From: Priestia koreensis
GTDB taxonomy: Bacteria; Bacillota; Bacilli; Bacillales; Bacillaceae_H
Length of the DNA stretch: 64,000 nt
NCBI RefSeq assembly: GCF_001274935.1
Contig: NZ_LILC01000002.1
Coordinates: forward strand, 453,924-517,923
Direction of reading: 5' to 3'
The notes beneath the pieces are model-generated. The model made no database searches. It was not told the DNA's origin and worked only from the letters and a program-made list of their open reading frames with translations. Of this stretch, positions 35,666 through 44,225 are shown piece by piece; the first letter of the stretch is position 1, and every line of letters begins with the position of its first letter. A program made the position numbers and the translations under genes.

Positions 35666-37534
35666 GTGAGTACATTGAGTCAAAGGAAAGGCTTCGGTGC
35701 TACGGTTTGGGATTACTTAACAACTGTAGATCATAAAAAAATCGCCATTTTATATTTAATTGCGGGAGGATTTTTCTTCCTTGTCGGCGGTCTTGAAGCT
35801 TTATTTATTCGCATTCAGCTTATTAAGCCTGATAATGACTTTATTTTAGGAACAACCTACAATGAAGTGTTAACGATGCACGGAACGACAATGATCTTCC
35901 TAGCAGCCATGCCGCTTATCTTTGCGTTAATGAACGCAGTTGTTCCACTTCAAATTGGGGCGCGTGACGTTGCCTTTCCGTTCGTAAATGCGCTAGGGTT
36001 TTGGTTGTTTTTTGCCGGTGGAGTGTTCTTAAACTTAAGCTGGTTCTTCGGGCAGGCGCCTGATGCTGGGTGGACGGCTTATACAAGCTTGTCGATGGCA
36101 TCTCAAGAGCACGGAATTGATTTTTATGCACTCGGTCTTCAAATATCCGGTGCAGGAACACTGATAGGTGGAATTAACTTTCTTGTGACGATCATTAACA
36201 TGAGAGCACCGGGAATGACTTACATGAGAATGCCTTTGTTCACCTGGTCAACATTTGTTACATCTGCACTTATTTTATTCGCATTTCCACCGTTAACGGT
36301 AGGGTTATTCTTGATGATTTTTGATCGTTTATTTGGTTCAAACTTCTTTGACCCAGCACTAGGTGGGAATACGATTATCTGGGAACATCTATTTTGGATT
36401 TTCGGACATCCGGAAGTTTACATACTTGTTCTTCCAGCGTTCGGTGTTTTCTCAGAAGTATTCGCAACATTTTCTCGAAAGCGCTTGTTTGGATACTCCT
36501 CGATGGTGTTTGCGACAGTACTAATTGGATTTTTAGGATTCATGGTATGGGCGCATCACATGTTCACAACGGGACTTGGTCCTATTGCCAACGCTATTTT
36601 TGCCGTAGCAACGATGGCAATTGGTGTTCCAACCGGTATTAAAATATTCAACTGGCTCTTCACGATGTGGGGAGGAAGCATCAAGTTTACAACGCCGATG
36701 CTTTACGGGGTAGCATTTATTCCATCCTTTGTTATTGGTGGGGTAACCGGAATTATGAATGCCGCAGCACCAGCTGATTATCAGTATCATGATTCTTATT
36801 TCGTTGTTGCTCACTTTCACTACGTTATCGTAGGGGGAGTGGTGTTTGCCTTACTAGCAGGTGTTCACTACTGGTGGCCTAAAATGTTTGGTCGCATGTT
36901 AAGTGATGCTCTAGGAAAAGTAACGTTTTGGTTATTCTTCTTCGGCTTCCATTTGACATTCTTTATTCAGCATTTCCTAGGTTTGATGGGGATGCCGCGT
37001 CGTGTTGCAACGTTCCTTCCTAATCAAGGATGGGAAACGGCCAACTTAATTAGTTCAATAGGAGCCTTCTTTATGGCAGCAGCTACAATTGTGCTTGTGT
37101 TTAACGTAATCAAAACAAGCATAAACGGAGAAGTAGCAAAAGGGGATGCTTGGGGAGACGGTCGTACAATTGAGTGGGCGATTTCATCACCAGCACCTGA
37201 ATACAATTTTAAGCAAACGCCGCTTGTGCGTGGATTAGATGCTCTATGGATCGAAAAAATGGAAGGAAAAACGGAGCTAACTCCAGCTGAACCGATTGGT
37301 GATATTCACATGCCAAACTCCTCTATTTTACCTGTAGTCATCGCTAGTGGATTATTCATCGCAGCGCTTGGTTTCATGTTCCGGAACGAACATGGATGGG
37401 GTGATGTTGTCGGAGGAATTGGTTTAGCTATTACGTTGCTAGGAATGTTCTTACGATCTTGGATTGATGATCACGGTTATCACATTCATAAAGAAGAGTT
37501 AATGGATGATGATTCAAAGGAGGTTAAGGCGTAA
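35666..37534 (+). CDS. ctaD: Cytochrome caa3 oxidase subunit I
   Basis: Catalytic subunit, 622 residues, carrying low-spin heme a and the heme a3-CuB centre that reduces oxygen. Heme a ligand in LTMHGTTMIFLA near residue 70. The CuB ligand and cross-linked Tyr lie in WIFGHPEVYILVLPAFG near 250. The His pair is in VWAHHMFTTG near 295, and heme ligands in SYFVVAHFHYVIVGG near 385. Twelve core helices plus the C-terminal extension usual in caa3 enzymes. GTG start after AAAGGGGAGG. The stop overlaps the ctaE ATG by one base. Confidence 0.97.
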   Translation: MSTLSQRKGFGATVWDYLTTVDHKKIAILYLIAGGFFFLVGGLEALFIRIQLIKPDNDFILGTTYNEVLTMHGTTMIFLAAMPLIFALMNAVVPLQIGARDVAFPFVNALGFWLFFAGGVFLNLSWFFGQAPDAGWTAYTSLSMASQEHGIDFYALGLQISGAGTLIGGINFLVTIINMRAPGMTYMRMPLFTWSTFVTSALILFAFPPLTVGLFLMIFDRLFGSNFFDPALGGNTIIWEHLFWIFGHPEVYILVLPAFGVFSEVFATFSRKRLFGYSSMVFATVLIGFLGFMVWAHHMFTTGLGPIANAIFAVATMAIGVPTGIKIFNWLFTMWGGSIKFTTPMLYGVAFIPSFVIGGVTGIMNAAAPADYQYHDSYFVVAHFHYVIVGGVVFALLAGVHYWWPKMFGRMLSDALGKVTFWLFFFGFHLTFFIQHFLGLMGMPRRVATFLPNQGWETANLISSIGAFFMAAATIVLVFNVIKTSINGEVAKGDAWGDGRTIEWAISSPAPEYNFKQTPLVRGLDALWIEKMEGKTELTPAEPIGDIHMPNSSILPVVIASGLFIAALGFMFRNEHGWGDVVGGIGLAITLLGMFLRSWIDDHGYHIHKEELMDDDSKEVKA

Positions 37535-38157
37535 TGCATGCAGAAGAAAAATTTACAGCTGCTACGTTTCCTGAGTCTCCTGAAAAAGCGACCCTAGAAG
37601 GAAAAAACAAGTTTCTAGGATTCTGGCTTTTCCTTGGAGGAGAAACCGTTTTATTCGCCACATTATTTGCAACGTATCTCGCACTAAAGGATCACAATGC
37701 AGGTGGAGCAACAACTCAGGAACTGTTCGAACTACCGTTGGTTTTTGCCGCGACAATGCTCCTGTTAACAAGTAGCTTAACAAGTGTATATGCGATCTAT
37801 CATATGAAAAACTTTGCTTTTTCAAAGATGATGCTTTGGTTTGGAATTACGGTTCTGTTAGGGGCTGGATTCCTTGGGCTAGAAATTTATGAGTTTAATC
37901 ACTATGTACATGAGTTTAAGCATACATTTACAAGTAGTGCCTTCGGTTCGGCGTTTTATACCCTTGTAGGTTTTCACGGAGCTCACGTAGCGGTAGGATT
38001 ATCGTGGATTTTAACGCTTATGATCCGAAATGGAAGACGAGGATTAAATTTGTATAATGCACCAAAATTCTATGTAGCAAGCTTGTATTGGCATTTCATT
38101 GACGTCGTATGGGTGTTCATTTTTACAGTCGTATACTTAATGGGAATGGTGGGATAA
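37534..38157 (+). CDS. ctaE: Cytochrome caa3 oxidase subunit III
   Basis: A 207-residue subunit III with five or more membrane helices. Family features: FLGFWLFLGGETVLFATLFATYLAL, the Glu in GLEIYEFNHYVHE, and GFHGAHVAVGLSWIL followed by YWHFIDVVWVFIFTVVYL near the C-terminus. Not catalytic; it stabilises subunit I and the proton uptake route. It overlaps ctaD by one base (TAATG) and is followed four bases later by ctaF. Confidence 0.96.
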   Translation: MHAEEKFTAATFPESPEKATLEGKNKFLGFWLFLGGETVLFATLFATYLALKDHNAGGATTQELFELPLVFAATMLLLTSSLTSVYAIYHMKNFAFSKMMLWFGITVLLGAGFLGLEIYEFNHYVHEFKHTFTSSAFGSAFYTLVGFHGAHVAVGLSWILTLMIRNGRRGLNLYNAPKFYVASLYWHFIDVVWVFIFTVVYLMGMVG

Positions 38158-38161
38158 ACTG

Positions 38162-38497
38162 ATGGCGACTAATCAATCAAATTCAGGTAACCCAAGAGTA
38201 GATTTGAAATATCGCAAAAAAAAGAATGCAGAGGAAATGAAGTTTCAAGTCATTTCATTCGGCCTGATGCTCTTTTTAACGCTAGTTGCGTTCCTTGCGG
38301 TTTGGAATGAAGATTTTGGTGGATGGTATACCGTACCGTTTATTATGCTGCTAGCAGTTGTTCAAGTAATCTTCCAACTGTACTATTTCATGCATATGAG
38401 TCATAAAGGACACGCGGTACCTTCCCTATTCCTTTATTCTGGGTTGCTAGTAGGGCTTATCACTCTACTAACATTCGTAACCATTATTTGGTGGTAA
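38162..38497 (+). CDS. ctaF: Cytochrome caa3 oxidase subunit IV
   Basis: A 111-residue small subunit with three membrane helices, starting MATNQSNSGNPRVDLKYRKK. The conserved YYFMHMSHKGHAVPSLFLYSG occurs in the middle of the C-terminal half, typical of the CtaF/COX4-prokaryotic family. Last structural gene of the caa3 operon; a strong terminator lies 118 bases downstream. Confidence 0.95.
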   Translation: MATNQSNSGNPRVDLKYRKKKNAEEMKFQVISFGLMLFLTLVAFLAVWNEDFGGWYTVPFIMLLAVVQVIFQLYYFMHMSHKGHAVPSLFLYSGLLVGLITLLTFVTIIWW

Positions 38498-38530
38498 AAG
38501 TCTTATGAGTAGTAGCTATTTCGGTAGCTG

Positions 38531-38612
38531 ATCACAACGGAAACATACAGCTGACATTGCCTAGGTAATAAGTGAATGAAATTTAATTGAATAGGCGATG
38601 AACAGCTGTGAT
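38531..38612 (+). other. Possible long-range RNA fold between ctaF and its terminator
   Basis: CATTGCCTA (38555-38563) pairs with TAGGCGATG (38592-38600; one G-U), and the flanking ATCACA (38531-38536) with TGTGAT (38607-38612). It immediately precedes the terminator. It may be a 3'-end structure or chance. Confidence 0.3.
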
Positions 38613-38615
38613 TCG

Positions 38616-38660
38616 AGGCGACTCATAAGAAGAGATTTTTCTTCTTTGAGTCGCCTTTTT
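38616..38660 (+). terminator. Terminator of ctaBCDEF
   Basis: AGGCGACTCATAAGAAGA (38616-38633) pairs with TCTTCTTTGAGTCGCCT (38640-38656) with one bulge, followed by TTTTT. Confidence 0.93.
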
Positions 38661-38710
38661 ATTGCTTAAAGAACAACTTGTACGTAAACGAAGTAAAGGT
38701 GGTGTGAGTG

Positions 38711-39637
38711 ATGTATGATAATCTTTTGCTTTTTGGATTTGACGCTATGTGGAGTCCATATTTTCTAGCAGCGAATGTACTACTCATCGTAGTTTACCTG
38801 TGGTTCGTGGGACCAGGACGTCGATTTTTTAAAGATTCTACGTCAGTTTCTCTTTCAACGAAAACCTTTTTTATCTTAAGTATTGTTTTGTTGTATGCAT
38901 GTAAAGGGAGTCCAGTTGACTTAATGGGGCATTTAATGTTTAGTGCGCACATGACGCAAATGGCGATCGTTTACCTTGTCATTCCGCCGTTACTGATTTT
39001 AGGATTGCCGAATTGGCTTATACAATCGATCATTGAGGCACCGATTGTGAGACCGCTCTTTCAATTTTTTTCAAAGCCTCTTATTGCACTACTCGTTTTT
39101 AATACGCTCTTTTCGATTTATCATATTCCATTAATCTTTGATGCCATTAAAACTGATATGACTTGGCATGCGGTAGTAAATATTGTGCTGTTTGTTTCCG
39201 CATTCTGCATGTGGTGGCCGCTTATGAATAAAGCACCAGGCTATGAGTCGTTATCAGGGATTAAGAAAGTCGGGTACGTGTTCGCAAATGGAATTTTGCT
39301 GACACCTGCATGTGCACTAATCATTTTCGCCAAAACACCTTTATATGCAACGTATGCGGATCCACAGTCGTGGGTACAAGCGCTGTCTCTGTGCGTATCA
39401 CCTGATATGATGGCGTCTATTCCACAGATAGGTCCTGAGATGTTTAATATGCTTCCGCTCGTTGAAGATCAGCAGTTGGGCGGTGTGCTAATGAAAATTA
39501 TCCAAGAAATTGTGTACGGAAGTATTCTTGCTTATATCTTTTATCAGTGGGCTCGTAAAGAACGAGCAAAAGATGAAGTACCGGATCCGTCCGTACAACC
39601 TCATAGCCCACACGTATCTATTTCACCAAAGCTCTAA
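38711..39637 (+). CDS. ctaG: Cytochrome c oxidase assembly factor CtaG
   Basis: A 308-residue membrane protein of the caa3_CtaG family with about seven helices, needed for caa3 assembly, probably copper delivery to CuB. Seen: GHLMFSAHMTQMAIVYLVIPPLLILGLP, conserved with its His and Met, and QLGGVLMKIIQEIVYGSILAY near the C-terminus. I use the ATG at 38711 rather than the GTG immediately before it; AAAGGTGGTG is upstream. It lies beyond the ctaF terminator, so it may have its own promoter in the 210-base gap. Confidence 0.93.
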   Translation: MYDNLLLFGFDAMWSPYFLAANVLLIVVYLWFVGPGRRFFKDSTSVSLSTKTFFILSIVLLYACKGSPVDLMGHLMFSAHMTQMAIVYLVIPPLLILGLPNWLIQSIIEAPIVRPLFQFFSKPLIALLVFNTLFSIYHIPLIFDAIKTDMTWHAVVNIVLFVSAFCMWWPLMNKAPGYESLSGIKKVGYVFANGILLTPACALIIFAKTPLYATYADPQSWVQALSLCVSPDMMASIPQIGPEMFNMLPLVEDQQLGGVLMKIIQEIVYGSILAYIFYQWARKERAKDEVPDPSVQPHSPHVSISPKL

Positions 39638-39712
39638 CGCAACTACTATAAGCCTATGATTCTCTCTCCGTTTAGAGGAGTATTTCGGATTGAGAGTGGA
39701 AAGGATGGCCAA

Positions 39713-40177
39713 ATGGATTTATTGCATATTTTACCTGCTGTTAGTACAGTTTTTATTGTGATTAGTGCGATCCTAGTGGCGATCGGTTGGTACTTAATCA
39801 TTAAGCGAAAAGTTAATGCCCATCGTAAGGTTATGTTTTGGGCAGGGGTGACTGCCCTGATCTTTTTTATCATTTATTTATCTAAGACCGTTTTTGTTGG
39901 GAATACACAATTTGGCGGTCCACACACGATTAAAATGTACTATACGGCCTTTCTCATTTTTCATATTACGCTTGCAACCATTGGAGGAGCTTTTGGACTA
40001 ATTACGCTTTGGACAGGTTATAAAAGCAGCATGAGAAATCACCGTAGGCTAGGTCCGCTAACAAGTATCGTTTGGTTCTTTTCTGCTATTACAGGAGTTG
40101 CGGTATACACGCTTTTATACCTCTTGTATCCAGGCGGAGAAACAACGTCTCTTGTAAAAGCTGTACTAGGCTTCTAA
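39713..40177 (+). CDS. ctaM: DUF420 membrane protein, CtaM/YozB type
   Basis: A 154-residue protein with four membrane helices (MDLLHILPAVSTVFIVISAILVAIGWYLI...), of the DUF420 family. In Staphylococcus the member CtaM is needed for maturation of aa3 quinol oxidase; the B. subtilis member is YozB. Conserved histidines occur in NAHRKVMFWAG, GGPHTIKMYYTAFLIFHITLA and NHRRLGPLTSIVW. I choose the ATG at 39713, with AAAGGATGG upstream, over the longer frame at 39656. Placement next to ctaG supports a role in oxidase assembly. Confidence 0.88.
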   Translation: MDLLHILPAVSTVFIVISAILVAIGWYLIIKRKVNAHRKVMFWAGVTALIFFIIYLSKTVFVGNTQFGGPHTIKMYYTAFLIFHITLATIGGAFGLITLWTGYKSSMRNHRRLGPLTSIVWFFSAITGVAVYTLLYLLYPGGETTSLVKAVLGF

Positions 40178-40185
40178 CGGGCAAG

Positions 40186-40221
40186 AAGACAATGCATCCC
40201 AATGTATTGTCTTTTCGTTTT
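40186..40221 (+). terminator. Terminator of ctaG-ctaM
   Basis: AAGACAATGCAT (40186-40197) pairs with ATGTATTGTCTT (40202-40213), with one G-U pair, followed by TTCGTTTTTTT. Confidence 0.9.
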
Positions 40222-40249
40222 TTTATTCTATATCAAGGGGGAACAGACG

Positions 40250-41431
40250 ATGACTAAAACAAAAGTGTTAACAGAACGTGAATACGAGCAGGTTATAGCA
40301 CTATCAGAATATGCGTTTCAATATAAAGTGGCTGAAAAGGAGTATGAACAAAAGCTCCAAAACCTCGCGAACTTTCATCTATTAGGAGTCATGGAAAATG
40401 ATCGTCTTTTATCCAAACTTCATCTCCTTTCCAAAACGGTGAATATCCACCAAACGGAATTTAAGATGGCAGGTGTGGCGAGCGTTGCGACGTGGCCAGA
40501 GCATCGTCGTGGTGGCTTAGTAAAGGGACTATTAGTCGATGCCTTAAAGTGGATGAAGGAAAATAACTACACGCTTTCTTATTTGCATCCCTTTAAAATA
40601 AGCTTTTATCGAAAATTTGGTTGGGAATTGTTTGTGGATCATAAGACGTATACGTTTACCCCTAATGACTTAGTTCGCATGCGGGCTAGTAATGGACATG
40701 TGTGGCGAGCGAATAAGGAGAGAGATCGTCCCGGCATTCATGGAATTTATGAACAATTCGCTTCTCGTTATAGCGGTATGCTTTGCAGAACAGAAGAGTG
40801 GTGGGATAAAAGTATTTGGGATGAAGGGGATCATGTAGTTGTATATGAAGGAGAAGACAAGCAAAATCTAGGGTATTTGATGTACTCCTTAAAAAATCGT
40901 CATTTAGAGGTGCATGAGTTTGTGGCATTAAATGAAGAAGCAACAAGAGGACTGTGGAATTTTATATGTCAGCACGATTCGATGGTTCAAAAAGTGACGA
41001 TGGTTGTGCCAAAGAGCGATGAACTACCTTATTTGTTAGACAATCCGCGCTGTGAGCAAGCAATTAGGCCTTACTTTATGGCTCGAATTGTTGATGTGAC
41101 GACATTTTTGTCCACGTATCCGTTTCAAACGATTAAAAATCCATTCTTTTTACATATTTATGATGAATATGCCACATGGAACAATGGCAGCTATCTAGTG
41201 AAAGAGGGCGGCATAGAAGTCTTTAATAAAACGAGCACGCACACGTCATGTTCGCATCCTCCTAAGAAAGGAATTCGTCTTTCTATTAATGAGCTATCGA
41301 GCATTTTACTTGGCTATCAAACACCACAGCAGTTGTATAAGATCGGAAAGATTGAAGGGAATCAAGAGGATGTGAAGCGACTAGAGGAGGCATTGCCTGA
41401 GCTGTCTACGTATTTTATGGATTTCTTTTAA
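40250..41431 (+). CDS. Eis-like GNAT acetyltransferase
   Basis: A 393-residue protein with the architecture of the Eis family: tandem GNAT folds and a C-terminal SCP2-like domain. The acetyl-CoA loop is visible as VASVATWPEHRRGGLVKGLLVDAL near residue 80, with YLHPFKISFYRKFGWEL following. The C-terminus (GIRLSINELSSILLGYQTPQQLYKIGKI) is SCP2-like. Mycobacterial Eis acetylates aminoglycosides and protein lysines; Bacillus members are poorly characterised, so the substrate is unknown. The ATG at 40250 has AAGGGGGA upstream. Monocistronic. Confidence 0.88.
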   Translation: MTKTKVLTEREYEQVIALSEYAFQYKVAEKEYEQKLQNLANFHLLGVMENDRLLSKLHLLSKTVNIHQTEFKMAGVASVATWPEHRRGGLVKGLLVDALKWMKENNYTLSYLHPFKISFYRKFGWELFVDHKTYTFTPNDLVRMRASNGHVWRANKERDRPGIHGIYEQFASRYSGMLCRTEEWWDKSIWDEGDHVVVYEGEDKQNLGYLMYSLKNRHLEVHEFVALNEEATRGLWNFICQHDSMVQKVTMVVPKSDELPYLLDNPRCEQAIRPYFMARIVDVTTFLSTYPFQTIKNPFFLHIYDEYATWNNGSYLVKEGGIEVFNKTSTHTSCSHPPKKGIRLSINELSSILLGYQTPQQLYKIGKIEGNQEDVKRLEEALPELSTYFMDFF

Positions 41432-41577
41432 GAGGTTAGTTCACCTGCTCCTTTCTCCCTTAGCAGTTTCTATTCCCACAATCATGCTTATATTAGAAAC
41501 TCTTTTGGCACATGATAACATTATGAAGGCCGTTACATATGATAATGAAACAGCTGATAAAAAGAGGGGGAAGGAAA

Positions 41578-41862
41578 ATGATCGGACGAAAAAAAAACGT
41601 TCATGACCTGGTGATCCCTTTTGTGTTATCGGTATGCTTCGGGGAAGAATCAGGGATTAAGCTCCTCAGCTATGAGGTGGACAATTTCACCGTATGGGAG
41701 GGACTTGCAAGCTTCAGCCTTTTTATTCAAATTGCGATGTCATTGAAGCCGAATATACGAAATGAGTGTGAAAAGGTTCAGCAGATGATTATGGATGAAT
41801 TTAAAGCTGTTGCAAATTATACCATTCGAGAAGTGCGTATATATGTAAAAGAAATTCTATAA
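41578..41862 (+). CDS. Small protein with remote Asp23/Gls24-like pattern
   Basis: A 94-residue protein starting MIGRKKNVHDLVIPFVLSVC, from the ATG at 41578 after GAGGGGGAAGG. The second half (SLFIQIAMSLKPNIRNECEKVQQMIMDEF then YTIREVRIYVKEIL) has the spacing of the Asp23/Gls24 envelope-stress fold: beta strand, proline, VQ helix, final beta strand. That is a pattern impression, not a demonstrated match. Monocistronic, with a terminator behind it. Function unknown. Confidence 0.6.
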   Translation: MIGRKKNVHDLVIPFVLSVCFGEESGIKLLSYEVDNFTVWEGLASFSLFIQIAMSLKPNIRNECEKVQQMIMDEFKAVANYTIREVRIYVKEIL

Positions 41863-41898
41863 AAAAACGCTCCTTCATTATGAGAAGGTAGCGTTTTT
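41863..41898. terminator. Bidirectional terminator before yugN-like gene
   Basis: AAAAACGCTCCTTC and GAGAAGGTAGCGTTTTT form a stem with a one-base offset; A/T-rich on both sides. Confidence 0.85.
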
Positions 41899-41903
41899 GC
41901 TTT

Positions 41904-42284
41904 TTATTCTGTGACTGATTTTGATTGAGAAGTTAAGACTCGGATCTCTTCGTAGGCTTGTTTAAGCGTTCTCTCACATTGTGTAACTAGAGACGAAGGG
42001 AACGTTTCACCTTCACCGTACTCCACTCCATGTGGATAATAGTGCTTCCCTAGAAGAGGTGGTAAGAGCTTAATAAATGCATGACGTGCACCAACATCTC
42101 CAGATACTGCGTAACCTTGAACACGAAGGTAATACACATCATCTTGAATTTCGATTTTTTTGTCATACGTCACGCGTTCATAGTCCCATTGCCCAGCACG
42201 CACTAACCCTACGTCTTTCATGATGTCGTCCAAATAAGAAAGTTCAATCGTTTGGTCTTCAAGACCTGTTTTTTCAAACTTCAT
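41904..42284 (-). CDS. YugN-like family protein
   Basis: A 126-residue protein of the YugN-like family, identified by AGQWDYERVTYDKKIE, VYYLRVQGYAVSGDVG and LLPPLLGKHYYPHGVEYGEGETFP. The family is restricted to Bacillaceae and has no known function; a distant link to glucose-6-phosphate isomerase-associated loci in Bacillus is positional only. The ATG at 42282-42284 has GAGGAGGGG upstream; a longer frame adds six residues through that site. Divergent from ylbB. Confidence 0.88.
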   Translation of the reverse strand: MKFEKTGLEDQTIELSYLDDIMKDVGLVRAGQWDYERVTYDKKIEIQDDVYYLRVQGYAVSGDVGARHAFIKLLPPLLGKHYYPHGVEYGEGETFPSSLVTQCERTLKQAYEEIRVLTSQSKSVTE

Positions 42285-42468
42285 GTAACATCCCCTCCTC
42301 AAAACATATACACCCTAAATTAATAATAGTATGAATAGGAAAAACTTTCAATAAAACATCGTTATTGTGGGAGTAATCGAATAAATTCCCAGAGATAAAG
42401 TGGCGGAGAAGATCATACTAAGAAAGAGTATTCGTTTGTCACGTTGTTTTAAATAGGAGGGAATAAAT

Positions 42469-42891
42469 ATGCAAACGGTTCGTGAAGTGATGACGACAGA
42501 TGTACAAGCATGTACATCGCAAGATAATGTTTATGAAGTAGCTCTCAAAATGAAAGAATTAAATGTAGGAGCTATTCCAATAGTTGATCATAACCAATTG
42601 GTAGGAATGTTGACAGATCGAGATTTAGTAACAAGAGGGATTGCTGGTAAAAAAGCAAATTCATCTCGTGTAACGGATATTATGAGCCATAATTTATTTT
42701 CTGCGACACCTGATATGTCTGTCGAAGAAGCCGCACAACTAATGGCCGAACATCAAATTAGACGGCTACCTGTTGTAGATCAAGGCCAAGTAGTGGGAAT
42801 GATTTCGCTGGGAGATTTATCTATAAACCAATATTCAGACCAACGAGCGGGCGCAGCTCTAACCGAAATTTCCGAACATCATCCTCACTAA
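42469..42891 (+). CDS. ylbB: CBS-domain pair protein YlbB
   Basis: A 140-residue protein of two CBS domains (about residues 5-60 and 70-125), starting MQTVREVMTTDVQACTSQDN. Ligand-type signatures are LVGMLTDRDLVTRGIA and QVVGMISLGDLSI. CBS pairs bind adenosine nucleotides, including c-di-AMP, and sense energy or nucleotide state; the ligand here is unknown. Position before ylbC matches B. subtilis. GGAGGGAAT upstream. Confidence 0.9.
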   Translation: MQTVREVMTTDVQACTSQDNVYEVALKMKELNVGAIPIVDHNQLVGMLTDRDLVTRGIAGKKANSSRVTDIMSHNLFSATPDMSVEEAAQLMAEHQIRRLPVVDQGQVVGMISLGDLSINQYSDQRAGAALTEISEHHPH

Positions 42892-42920
42892 CTATTTATT
42901 GTAATTAATCGTACATTCAC

Positions 42921-42964
42921 AAGGACGGCTCAAAATTGGGCTGTCCTTATTATTCGTTTTTTTT
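42921..42964 (+). terminator. Terminator of ylbB
   Basis: AAGGACGGCTC (42921-42931) pairs with GGGCTGTCCTT (42938-42948), with G-U pairs, followed by ATTATTCGTTTTTTTT. Confidence 0.85.
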
Positions 42965-43132
42965 GAATAAACAGGTATAATGGGGTTAAAGGAAGAAAAG
43001 ATGATAAAGATCGTTAATTTTTGTAAAAAATAGCATCCTTTATTATTTTTTGTGAAAATGATACATAAAGTGAACTAGTGGACAAACAGACCGCTTGAAA
43101 TGTTTAAGTAGGGTATAAGGAGTGGAAGGCAA

Positions 43133-44167
43133 CTGAAAAAGGTTTTATTTATTTTAGTCCTTTTATCTATTTTTTTATATACGTATGATTATCTACCAAT
43201 TTTTGAAAATCAATCTAGTAATGAAGAACAGTTAGATTCGAATGCAATTCCTGAAGCAGTAAATCAGGATGATGATAAAAATGTACTAAATGCCATCGGG
43301 AAAAGTTCAGAGGAGTTAATGAGCGTATGGGGGGAGCCAGATCGTATTGATCCGTCTTCCTACGATTATGACTGGTGGATTTACAAAAAAGATGCGTCTC
43401 ACTATATGCAAGTTGGCATTAGCAATAATCGCGTCGTCACTGCATTTGTGATTGGGCCAAAAGTTAACATGGGGCCGTTCGTTTTAGGGCAAACGCGACA
43501 GGAGACGTTAAAGCAGCTATCGGTGTCTTCAGAAGTATCGTTTTCTTATGATGGCAACCACTACCGCTTTGAATTAACGGATGATGATCAAGTCGTACGA
43601 CCGTTGGTAAAATATGATGATCTTTTCGTTCAGCTATACTTTGATAAGTTCACTGATAGACTCTCAAGCGTTCGAGCAGTAGATGCTCCTACTTTGATCA
43701 AGCTACGACCATATGAGCTGTCTTACCGGGGTGAGCTACTTAACCCAGAGCCACTCAGTGAAGATCAGTGGAAGGACGTAGAGGATGGCAACGCTCAGCA
43801 AATTTTAGATATTACGAACGTAATTCGCCAAACGCACCGTTTAAGCAAGCTTTCTTGGGATCAGAACACAGCTGACGTTGCGTATGGACATAGTAAGGAT
43901 ATGAGCATGAACAATTATTTTGATCACGTCTCCCCAACGGCTGGTGATTTAGCGAAGCGTCTTGAAAAAGGAGAGATCACGTACTTAACGGCAGGTGAAA
44001 ACATTGCCGCTCAGTACCAAGATGGTGCTGCAGCTGTTGAAGGCTGGTTGAACAGCGAAGGACACCGTAAGGCATTACTCAATAAAAACTTTAACAAACT
44101 AGGCGTAGGGGTTTATCAAAAATACTACACTCAGAACTTTGTTCAAACCATGTCTAGACAAAAATAA
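43133..44167 (+). CDS. ylbC: CAP-domain (SCP-like) secreted or anchored protein YlbC, CTG start
   Basis: A 344-residue protein. An in-frame CTG at 43133, preceded by AAGGAG ten bases upstream, opens a frame encoding a clear signal peptide or anchor (KKVLFILVLLSIFLYTYDYL) and a short linker. The next in-frame ATG (43319) would remove these. An in-frame TAG at 43109 leaves only ATA as another upstream option. The middle is a CAP-associated, calcium-binding-like region (MSVWGEPDRIDPSSYDYDWWIYKKD). The C-terminal CAP domain spans about 215-340 (HSKDMSMNNYFDHVSP, TAGENIAAQY, GWLNSEGHRKALLNKNFNKLGVGV). Family proteins are extracellular; function in Bacillus is unknown. Confidence 0.85.
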   Translation: MKKVLFILVLLSIFLYTYDYLPIFENQSSNEEQLDSNAIPEAVNQDDDKNVLNAIGKSSEELMSVWGEPDRIDPSSYDYDWWIYKKDASHYMQVGISNNRVVTAFVIGPKVNMGPFVLGQTRQETLKQLSVSSEVSFSYDGNHYRFELTDDDQVVRPLVKYDDLFVQLYFDKFTDRLSSVRAVDAPTLIKLRPYELSYRGELLNPEPLSEDQWKDVEDGNAQQILDITNVIRQTHRLSKLSWDQNTADVAYGHSKDMSMNNYFDHVSPTAGDLAKRLEKGEITYLTAGENIAAQYQDGAAAVEGWLNSEGHRKALLNKNFNKLGVGVYQKYYTQNFVQTMSRQK

Positions 44168-44225
44168 ATGGTCTACTCTTGTCCCTCTTCTCATAAATAG
44201 TATTAGAAGCTAGAGGGGGGATAAG

